DNA from: an uncultured Clostridia bacterium | GTDB taxonomy: Bacteria > Bacillota > Clostridia > Oscillospirales > Oscillospiraceae | Assembly: GCA_946619065.1 (NCBI GenBank) | Contig: CAMOLY010000003.1 | Span: 1 to 19,589 of the forward strand | Length of the DNA: 19,589 bases | Reading direction: 5' to 3' | Shown: in pieces, positions 6,720-12,552 of the stretch | Numbering within the stretch: position 1 is the stretch's first letter | Layout: each line of letters begins with the position of its first letter | The notes under the pieces: generated by a model | Seen by the model: only the letters and a program-made list of their open reading frames with translations | Told to the model about the DNA's origin: nothing | The model's database searches: none | Program-made: the position numbers and the translations under genes

Positions 6720-9041
6720 TTATTTTGCCAATTCGGGGTTTGCCATTGCGAAGACTGCCTGGCCCAGGGCGATGCCGCCGTCGTTGGGCGGCGTCAGGCT
6801 GTGCAGCAGAACCGTGAAGCCCGCCGCGCGCAGGCGTTTTACCGTCAGCTCCAGCAGCAGGCGGTTCTGGAACACGCCGCCGCTGAGCGCGGCCTTGCTG
6901 ATCCCGGCTGCCTTGCCGGCGCGGATCACGGCTTCGGCAATCTGCCGCGCCAGCTCCGCGTGGAAGCGCAGGGCCAGTGCGCCAGCGTCTGCCCCGGCGA
7001 GCCGTTCTTCCACAATTGCGGAAACCAGCTTTTCCGTCTCCAGCACGGTGCCGTCCGCTTTCTCGCACAGACCGCCGAAGCGTTCGGGATCGGCTTCCGG
7101 GTCGGAATGCAGCTTCCGCCAGCCCTCCGCCGCGAATTCCAGCGCGCAGGAGGCCTCTCCCTCGAAGCTGGACTGCCGGCAGATGCCGAGCATCGCGCTG
7201 ACCGCGTCGAAGAGTCGGCCCGCGCTGGTGGAGATCACGGTGTTCAGACCGTGCTCCGTGGCCTTCATCTGGGCCCGGAGCTGCGGCTCCTCCGCCAGTC
7301 CCAGCCGCTTTGCCGCGTCGAGGGCGTCGTCAAAGCCGCGAAGCCGCTGCAGCATCGAGGCCGCGATGCGCCAGCCCTCGCGGGAGGCTGTGTCTCCGCC
7401 CGTGTGCGGGAAGGGCCGGATGTGACCCAAGCGGTCAAAGCCGTGCAGATCCGCGCGCAGGATCTCGCCGCCCCAGATCGTGCCGTCGGTGCCGTAGCCG
7501 GTGCCGTCGAAGGACGCGCCGATCACGGGCTCCGCGCAGTCGTTTTCCGCCATGCAGGAGAGAATGTGCGCGTAGTGGTGCTGCACCCGGACGATGGGCA
7601 GGCCGAAGCTCTCCGCGATCTGTGTGGACACGTAGCCCGGGTGCAGGTCGCAGGCAATCCGCTCCGGCTTCATGCCGAGGAAGCCCTCAAACCGGTCGAT
7701 CGTCTCCTTGAGCACCGCGCCGGAACGCCGGTCCGCCAGGTCGCCGATGTAGGACGAGGGATAAAACAGGCTGTCGATCCCGATGCAGAAGGTGTTTTTC
7801 AACTCGCCGCCCACGGCCAGGACCTTGCCCTGCCAATCGCCCGAGAGCAGGAAGGGCAGGGGAGAGTAGCCGCGGGAGCGGCGGATCATATAGGGCTTGT
7901 TTTCAAAGAAGTCCATCACCGAGTCGTCCGCCCGGGTGCGGATCGTCCGATTGTGGGACAGGATGCAGTCGCAGAAGCCCGCGATCTGCTCCCGCGCGTC
8001 CTCGTCGCTGCGGCAGATCGGCGCGCCGGAGACGTTGCCGCTGGTCATCACCAGCATGTCCGGCATTTCCACGCCGTCGTCGTAGTCGAAGAGCAGCATT
8101 TGGACCGGATTGTAGGGCAGCATCACGCCGACAGTCGGGTTGCCGGGAGCAATTTCCTCCGGCAGCGTCCCGCCGGGGCGCCGCTGAAGCAGGAGGATCG
8201 GCTTCTGGTGGCCGGTCAGAATCTTCTTCTGTTCCGGCGTCAGGAAGCACTCCCGCTCCACGGTTTCGAGATCCTTCATCATCACCGCGAAGGGCTTGGC
8301 CGGCCGGCGCTTCAGCGTCCGCAGCCGGGAGACCGCTGCCGCGCTGGAGGCGTCGCAGGCCAGATGGAAGCCGCCGATGCCCTTGATGGCGGCCACCTTG
8401 CCGCTGCGCAGCATCCTGCGGGTGTAGGTCAGCGCGTCGCGGCCCCGGATCTCCGTGTCCAGGATATAGAGCTGCGGGCCGCAGTCGTTGCAGCAGACCG
8501 GCTGTGCGTCAAAGCGGCGGGATTTCGGGTCGTAGTACTCGTGCTCGCAGCGCGGGCACATCGGGAAATCCTTCATGCTGGTCCGCTCGCGGTCGTAGGG
8601 CAGGGCCTCCAGAATGGTCAGCCGCGGGCCGCACTGGGTGCAGTTGATGAAGGGGTGCAGATAGCGACGGTCGGCGGGATCGTAGAGCTCCTTGGCGCAC
8701 TTGTCGCAGGTGGCAATGTCGGGCGGGATGAAGATGATGCCGCCCTTTCCGGCGCTCTCAATGATGGTAAAGTCCGTGTATTCCGGCTCGTCGTCCGCGT
8801 CGAAGAGCTCGGTCTTGACCACCTCTGCCCGTTCGGGCGGACGGTGGATCATATCGTCCACAAACTGATCAACATCCGCCGGCCGGCCCTGGGCCACGAT
8901 CTCCACGAAGGAGCCGTAGTTGCACACGGTCCCAAGGATGGCGTGCACCTCGGCGCAGCGCGAGACCGCCGGCCGGAAGCCGACGCCCTGCACAATGCCG
9001 TACATGCGGATGCGTTTGGAAATCTTGTCTGTCATGTTCAC
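6720..9041 (-). CDS. hypF: Carbamoyltransferase HypF
   Basis: HypF uses carbamoyl phosphate and ATP to carbamoylate the HypE C-terminal Cys, the first step of cyanide-ligand synthesis. The 773-residue protein has the full domain order. An acylphosphatase-like domain (about 8-95) carries GIVQGVGFRP (15-24). Two zinc-finger halves have CxxC pairs at 112/115, 134/137, 162/165 and 184/187. A YrdC-like nucleotide domain follows from about 205 (KVAAIKGIGGFHLACD). The C-terminal carbamoyltransferase/kinase-like domain has DLHPGY, QHHYAHI and FDGTGYG. It starts at GTG, overlapping the NifK-like stop (GTGA); an ATG two codons later is an alternative. This overlap ties the hyp genes directly to the nitrogenase-like genes. 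Length and motifs are normal for the family. Confidence 0.97.
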   Translation of the reverse strand: MNMTDKISKRIRMYGIVQGVGFRPAVSRCAEVHAILGTVCNYGSFVEIVAQGRPADVDQFVDDMIHRPPERAEVVKTELFDADDEPEYTDFTIIESAGKGGIIFIPPDIATCDKCAKELYDPADRRYLHPFINCTQCGPRLTILEALPYDRERTSMKDFPMCPRCEHEYYDPKSRRFDAQPVCCNDCGPQLYILDTEIRGRDALTYTRRMLRSGKVAAIKGIGGFHLACDASSAAAVSRLRTLKRRPAKPFAVMMKDLETVERECFLTPEQKKILTGHQKPILLLQRRPGGTLPEEIAPGNPTVGVMLPYNPVQMLLFDYDDGVEMPDMLVMTSGNVSGAPICRSDEDAREQIAGFCDCILSHNRTIRTRADDSVMDFFENKPYMIRRSRGYSPLPFLLSGDWQGKVLAVGGELKNTFCIGIDSLFYPSSYIGDLADRRSGAVLKETIDRFEGFLGMKPERIACDLHPGYVSTQIAESFGLPIVRVQHHYAHILSCMAENDCAEPVIGASFDGTGYGTDGTIWGGEILRADLHGFDRLGHIRPFPHTGGDTASREGWRIAASMLQRLRGFDDALDAAKRLGLAEEPQLRAQMKATEHGLNTVISTSAGRLFDAVSAMLGICRQSSFEGEASCALEFAAEGWRKLHSDPEADPERFGGLCEKADGTVLETEKLVSAIVEERLAGADAGALALRFHAELARQIAEAVIRAGKAAGISKAALSGGVFQNRLLLELTVKRLRAAGFTVLLHSLTPPNDGGIALGQAVFAMANPELAK

Positions 9042-10075
9042 TCCGTTCTTCCGGATACCGCGAAATGCCGCGCGTCGATCCAGAGCCCGTCAAATTCCGG
9101 GGCCAGATCCCGCATCACCGCGTCGGCGACGATCAGATCATAACCGCCGCGCTGTACCAGAGCGGTGAAGTCGTCCTCCTCGCGGAGGGTGACGAAGCTG
9201 CCGCACTCCGGCGGGGTCATAAACCAGGAGGCCTTGGTGATCTGCGCGGCGGGATTCCGCGCCTGAATCAGGCCTTCGAGCGTGGCGGCGGTTACCGCCT
9301 GATGGACGATCAGAATCTTTTTCTGGCCCTGCTCCATCTCCGGCCGCAGGAGCTTCTCCGCGAAGGGATCCAGCATGCGGTAGGGCGTGCCGAACTTCTG
9401 CTTCAGGAATTTAGCCGCCGCGATGCCGGAAGGCGCAATGACCACGTTCTCCCGCACGCCGCCCGCGGCTTGGAGGGCGTCGAGTCCGGTGTCCAGTCCG
9501 TAGACCGCGCATTCGCCGAAGGCAGCTTTGAACGGCGCGCGGGTCCGCGCGTCGAAGTCAAGGGGGGTATATCCGATCACGCCCACTGTTCCGGACTTCT
9601 CCGCCGCTCCGGCGAACTTCCGGAACAGGGCGGTCCAGGCCAGCTCCGCGCCGCTGTCGTAGAGCTTCATGCCATTTGCGGCAATGGGAACGCATCTCAG
9701 GCCGGTTTTCTTCTCTGCAATCCGCGCCAGGGCCTCGTAGTCCGTGCCGATCACCGCCGGAACCGGGGTTCCGACCAGGGCGATGAAGCGAAACGCGTCC
9801 TTCGTTTCCGGGCGGCTCTGCGCAGCCCGGACGGCCCATTCGAGCTTGCGGATCAGCAGATCATCGCGGCCGAGAATTGCGTCAATGTCGCGCAGGCCGG
9901 CGGAAAAGACGGCGCTGCGGGCAGTGTGCCAGCGGGGCTCGTCAAAGCCGCAGATGTTTCCGGTGCAGCCGCCGGCGTCGATGACCACAGTCAGCGCGCC
10001 CATCGAATAGAGCACCGAAACCGCGCCGGACTGATCCGGCGCGAAGGGCGTCAGAACTTTTCGCAGTCCTCTCAT
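9038..10075 (-). CDS. Nitrogenase component 1-like protein, NifK-like subunit
   Basis: This 345-residue protein is related to the nitrogenase MoFe-protein and its relatives (NifK/NifN, BchB-like), but is much shorter than NifK (about 520). The start is the ATG overlapping the preceding stop (ATGA); upstream in-frame codons read into the neighbouring gene. Compared by eye with NifK, the first P-cluster Cys position is Phe or Ala (FAPDQSGA, 11-18). The second is kept as GGCTGNIC (C37, with C42 nearby). The third is replaced by Pro (VGTPVPAVIG, 101-110, where NifK has a TTCxxxxIG-type segment). An intact P-cluster is therefore unlikely; a [4Fe-4S] cluster shared with the NifD-like partner is plausible. 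Other Cys residues are at 128, 189 and 291. Substrate unknown. It is translationally coupled to both neighbours. Confidence 0.8.
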   Translation of the reverse strand: MRGLRKVLTPFAPDQSGAVSVLYSMGALTVVIDAGGCTGNICGFDEPRWHTARSAVFSAGLRDIDAILGRDDLLIRKLEWAVRAAQSRPETKDAFRFIALVGTPVPAVIGTDYEALARIAEKKTGLRCVPIAANGMKLYDSGAELAWTALFRKFAGAAEKSGTVGVIGYTPLDFDARTRAPFKAAFGECAVYGLDTGLDALQAAGGVRENVVIAPSGIAAAKFLKQKFGTPYRMLDPFAEKLLRPEMEQGQKKILIVHQAVTAATLEGLIQARNPAAQITKASWFMTPPECGSFVTLREEDDFTALVQRGGYDLIVADAVMRDLAPEFDGLWIDARHFAVSGRTE

Positions 10076-11346
10076 GCCAGCACCTCCTCCAGCTCCCGGA
10101 AGAGCCGCCGCACCGCCTGATAACCGAAGGGCTGGCGGTCGGAATTGAAGGCCAGATTCGGCGTGCCGGGGTGGTAGAACGCGGCGTCCTTGCCCAGGGT
10201 GACGTCCACGGGATCTCCTTCCTCGTAAAACAGCATGGAAGGATCCTGGTTGCAGTAGATTTTTGTCTCCGGCGACAGGGCAGCCAGCCGGTTGATCCAC
10301 CGGTAATAGCCGCTCTGGGCGGTGGCGCAGATCTCCCGGACGGTGAAGCCGTACTCGGTCAGGGCCAGAGACAGCTCAAAGGGGTTCGCGTTCAGGCACT
10401 CGCCCACCGCAAAGCGCAGGGCTCCGTGCCTGGCGCGGAAGTCTTCAACGGCCTGCTTTGCCGCCGCGTAATCTTCGGCGTCGTCGATCGTTCCGCCGAT
10501 GGCGCCGGCCAGGGCCTGATACTGGCTGTGGATCTTGTCGATCCGGTAGAGCTGGGAGAGCTCAATATAGGGCATTTTATGCTGCTTGTACAGATCGTCC
10601 GCCGCGGCTCTGGCCTCGGGGTTCAAAACCAGATTGAAGTTGGCGCAGGCCATCTGCTGAAAGGCATCGTAATCGGCGCAGCGGGAGAGCTCACGGATCT
10701 GCCGGACGCCGCAGCCACGCAGATAGGCATAGAGCTCCGAATCGTCGTCCAGCGGGGCGAAAAAGCCCAGCAGGTTCACGTCCGCGGCCTTCCGCGTGCC
10801 GGGCTCCAGCAGGGAGTAGAGGGACTGCCGCACCTGGACCATCGGCGGCTTCTTGCCCTCGCGGGTCAGCGCGTACATATAGCAGGGCCGGACCTTCACG
10901 CCGGCGCGCGCTTCGGCAGCGCGGCAGACCCGGTCAAAGTCGGTGCCCAGCAGGGCGTCCACGCAGGTGGCGCAGATCATCACCACGGAGGGCTTCTCCG
11001 GCAGACTTCTGCAAACCTCCTCCACGGCCTCCGGGATGCGCTTGAGGTGCTGGCCGGTGACCAGCTCCGGCTCCTGGATCTCATAGTAGAAAAACCGTCT
11101 ACGGTACTGCGGAATGGAGCTGATCTCCGAGGTGTTCCGCCCGCAGCAGCCGGGGGAGACAATCAGCATCACCGAGCCGGGGATTGCCAGACCGGCCCGC
11201 TTGACGCCGAAGCCCTCCGCGCCGGGGGAGTTGAAGGCCAGCGTGGCAGGGGAGGAGTAGACCAGGTGCCGGGCGGTGGAGAAGCTCTCCGGAATGTTAT
11301 CCGGGCCAAGCTTCGCCAGCTCAGCGGCTGTGTAGAAGGTGCTCAT
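10072..11346 (-). CDS. Nitrogenase component 1-like protein, NifD-like subunit
   Basis: This 424-residue member of the nitrogenase component 1 oxidoreductase family is the likely partner of the following NifK-like protein. The NifD-type pattern is visible at the N-terminus: an NSPGAEG segment (39-45) where NifD has its first P-cluster Cys, but without Cys. SPGCCGRN (64-71) corresponds to the second Cys region. [13 protein letters not shown] (124-136) corresponds to the third, with C125 and C128. Two or three cluster ligands thus remain. A GEC..NANPFEL segment (315-324) and [10 protein letters not shown] near the C-terminus (391-400) lie where substrate or cofactor contacts occur in relatives, but I cannot assign cofactor ligands. 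Start ATG and stop both overlap neighbours by ATGA. It is shorter than NifD (about 490) and close to BchN-type lengths, favouring a nitrogenase-like reductase over a true nitrogenase. Confidence 0.82.
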   Translation of the reverse strand: MSTFYTAAELAKLGPDNIPESFSTARHLVYSSPATLAFNSPGAEGFGVKRAGLAIPGSVMLIVSPGCCGRNTSEISSIPQYRRRFFYYEIQEPELVTGQHLKRIPEAVEEVCRSLPEKPSVVMICATCVDALLGTDFDRVCRAAEARAGVKVRPCYMYALTREGKKPPMVQVRQSLYSLLEPGTRKAADVNLLGFFAPLDDDSELYAYLRGCGVRQIRELSRCADYDAFQQMACANFNLVLNPEARAAADDLYKQHKMPYIELSQLYRIDKIHSQYQALAGAIGGTIDDAEDYAAAKQAVEDFRARHGALRFAVGECLNANPFELSLALTEYGFTVREICATAQSGYYRWINRLAALSPETKIYCNQDPSMLFYEEGDPVDVTLGKDAAFYHPGTPNLAFNSDRQPFGYQAVRRLFRELEEVLA

Positions 11347-12104
11347 ACCGTTTTTCCCTCCCGAAGCAGCTTTTCCGCCAGCGCCAGGAAGGTCCTGCTG
11401 ATGGGCAGCCCGGGATCGCCCTCGATCACGGTCTTGCCCTCCTCCTCAAAGCGCAGGATGTCGTCGCTGCGCGGGATCTCTCCGATGATGGACAGACCGC
11501 GCTCCGCCGCGAAGGCGCCGACCTTTTCGGTCTCGCCCGGCACGTTGCGGTGGTTGAGCAGGACGCCCAGCACCTGCGCATAAGAGCGGTCCTCAAAGTT
11601 TTTCACCGCGGTGTAGATGTTGTTCGCGGCGTAGAGGGCCATCTTCTCACCGGAGGTCACAATGACCACGTTGTCTGCGTAGCCCTCGCGGATCGGCGCG
11701 GCAAAGCCGCCGCAGACTACGTCGCCCAGCACGTCATAGAGCACCACGTCCGGCTTCCAGGTCTCAAAGAGTTTCAGATCCTCGAGAATGCCGAAGGTGG
11801 CAATGATGCCCCGTCCGGCGCAGCCGAGACCCGGGGTCGGGCCGCCGGTCTCAATGCAGAGCACGCCGCCGTAGCCCTGGCGCGCGATCTGCTCCAGACG
11901 TTCAGGCTGCTCCTCATGGGTGCGCAGATAGTCCATCACCGGCATCAGGGGCTTTCCGCCCAGCAGGTTGATGGTGGAATCGGCCTTCGGATCGCAGCCA
12001 ATCTGGATCACGCGCTTGCCGAGCATGGAAAAAGCGGCGGAAAGGTTGGCGGTCATCGTGGATTTTCCGATTCCGCCTTTTCCGTAAAGTGCAAGTTTCA
12101 GCAT
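11343..12104 (-). CDS. NifH-like ATP-dependent reductase (Fe-protein family)
   Basis: This 253-residue Fe-protein homologue of the NifH/BchL/CfbC/MarH type is slightly short (NifH is about 275-295). The P-loop GKGGIGKST is at 8-16, CDPKADST (37-44) is switch I, and both cluster ligands are kept: C95 in GCAGRG and C131 in [10 protein letters not shown]. It should form a homodimer bridged by one [4Fe-4S] cluster and pass electrons, coupled to ATP hydrolysis, to the D/K-like proteins encoded next. The region after C95 (GIIATF) differs from the NifH arginine-containing ADP-ribosylation segment. It is first in the operon, behind a near-consensus promoter and an attenuator-like leader; GGGAG precedes the ATG by about ten bases. 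All motifs suggest a functional reductase of unknown target reaction. Confidence 0.93.
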   Translation of the reverse strand: MLKLALYGKGGIGKSTMTANLSAAFSMLGKRVIQIGCDPKADSTINLLGGKPLMPVMDYLRTHEEQPERLEQIARQGYGGVLCIETGGPTPGLGCAGRGIIATFGILEDLKLFETWKPDVVLYDVLGDVVCGGFAAPIREGYADNVVIVTSGEKMALYAANNIYTAVKNFEDRSYAQVLGVLLNHRNVPGETEKVGAFAAERGLSIIGEIPRSDDILRFEEEGKTVIEGDPGLPISRTFLALAEKLLREGKTV

Positions 12105-12139
12105 CTGATTGATTCTCCCTCGACGGGTATTCGGGTATG

Positions 12140-12175
12140 AAAAAACCCGTTCTGTCAGCGGACTGACGGAACAGG
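12140..12175 (-). terminator. Intrinsic terminator inside the operon leader (attenuator)
   Basis: On the minus strand CCTGTTC-C-GTCAG pairs with CTGAC-A-GAACGGG around TCCG, with a single C/A mismatch and one G-U pair, and is followed directly by six T. It lies downstream of the promoter and 36 bases upstream of the first start codon, so it can only act on this operon's own transcript. That is the position of a transcription attenuator. Confidence 0.8.
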
Positions 12176-12245
12176 TACCAAACCGCGGTAAACGCCTGTA
12201 TTTCCAGATTTTTCCCGCTCGGAAAAAGCCTCGCCGTCAGAATCC
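12160..12245 (-). promoter_or_regulatory. Structured leader with antiterminator-like pairing; candidate riboswitch
   Basis: Just after the predicted transcription start, GGA..CTGACGG (12245-12234) is complementary to CCGTCAGTCC (12169-12160), which is part of the terminator. Inside this closing helix, TTTTTCC (12227-12221) pairs with GGAAAAA (12215-12209). ACAGG plus TACC (12199-12187) pair with GGTACCTGT (12179-12171), the last part also being terminator sequence. The two folds are mutually exclusive, as in riboswitches or protein-dependent attenuators. I could not assign a ligand class. Some local strings (CCGAGC, GGAAA, a GCGTTTACCGC) loosely recall molybdenum/tungsten-cofactor RNAs, but this is a weak impression. 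Confidence 0.55.
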
Positions 12246-12253
12246 GTATTCGT

Positions 12254-12282
12254 ATTGTATCGAAAGAACACAGGGATGTCAA
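12254..12282 (-). promoter_or_regulatory. Sigma-70-type promoter of the nitrogenase-like/hyp operon
   Basis: On the minus strand TTGACA (12282-12277) and TACAAT (12259-12254) are separated by exactly 17 bases. Transcription should start near 12247, giving a leader of about 140 nt before the ATG at 12104. No other strong promoter was seen within the seven-gene operon. Confidence 0.85.
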
Positions 12283-12309
12283 GATAATTTTCTCCCTTCC
12301 GACCGGAAA

Positions 12310-12325
12310 TATACAAAAAAGTATA
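12310..12325. promoter_or_regulatory. Inverted repeat upstream of the promoter, possible operator
   Basis: TATAC and GTATA flank six A residues, ending 27 bp upstream of the -35 box of the nitrogenase-like operon promoter. The arms are only five bases and the surroundings are A/T-rich, so this may be chance. Confidence 0.3.
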
Positions 12326-12377
12326 CAATTCCCGCGCGGCTGGAAAATCACCCGAAGGAGCCGTCGCCTCCGCCGTC

Positions 12378-12429
12378 CCGGTTCCCCCGTTCTGTGGGCT
12401 CATATCATGCGCCCACAGAACGGGACCGG
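12378..12429. repeat. Long inverted repeat (14-bp perfect stem plus 5-bp extension)
   Basis: Positions 12386-12399 are perfectly complementary to 12411-12424 around an 11-base loop. CCGGT (12378-12382) pairs with ACCGG (12425-12429) beyond a three-base bulge. No T-run follows on either strand, so it is not a canonical intrinsic terminator. It lies between the ABC permease stop and the promoter of the nitrogenase-like operon, both read leftward. Confidence 0.8.
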
Positions 12430-12458
12430 TAACGATCAAACGGGACCGGGAGCAGTCA
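12419..12458 (+). repeat. Two tandem 20-bp direct repeats
   Basis: Positions 12419-12438 and 12439-12458 are adjacent and match at about 16 of 20 bases, sharing AACGGGACCGG and ending in TCA. The first copy overlaps the 3' arm of the long inverted repeat. The spacing of about two helical turns would suit a DNA-binding protein, but nothing identifies one. Confidence 0.65.
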
Positions 12459-12486
12459 AAACCAGCGGGGAGAGCTCTCGCACCGT

Positions 12487-12505
12487 GGGCGCACAATGTG
12501 CGCCC
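12487..12505. repeat. Perfect 19-base palindrome
   Basis: GGGCGCACA and TGTGCGCCC flank a single A. It lies 47 bp past the ABC permease stop codon. It could form a short hairpin in the permease transcript or be a dimeric protein operator. The minus strand lacks a T-tract, so a role as terminator is not supported. Confidence 0.7.
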
Positions 12506-12552
12506 GGACGAAACGATCCTTCCCGGAACCGGCCTTCAACGCCTTGCGCAGC

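Larger units (their letters stand above)
12105..12552. other. Large intergenic region, nitrogenase-like operon leader plus repeat-rich spacer
   Basis: This stretch of 448 bp has no convincing gene. From the operon side it holds the ribosome binding site, an intrinsic terminator hairpin, a structured leader and a promoter (12140-12282). Beyond that are a small inverted repeat (12310-12325), a long hairpin (12378-12429), two 20-bp direct repeats (12419-12458) and a 19-base palindrome (12487-12505). Short open frames across it on either strand lack ribosome binding sites and are not supported as genes. Confidence 0.8.

Noticed and set aside
6801..9143. Long plus-strand open frame (780 codons) opposite hypF
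   Set aside because: It is antisense to hypF, which has all family motifs. The translation has no recognisable domain and there is no ribosome binding site.
9038..12104. A true nitrogen-fixation (nif) cluster
   Set aside because: D- and K-like proteins are short and lack several P-cluster Cys, and NifE, NifN and NifB are absent from the window. The genes are better called nitrogenase-like.
12181..12200. T-box-like string AGGCGTTTACCGCG in the leader
   Set aside because: It matches only part of the T-box consensus and lacks the TGG that pairs with tRNA. The leader is also short for a T-box, and the downstream genes are not amino-acid or tRNA-synthetase genes.
12109..12496. Short open frames in the intergenic region upstream of the NifH-like gene
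   Set aside because: They run through the promoter, leader and terminator hairpins, lack ribosome binding sites and show no protein-like features.
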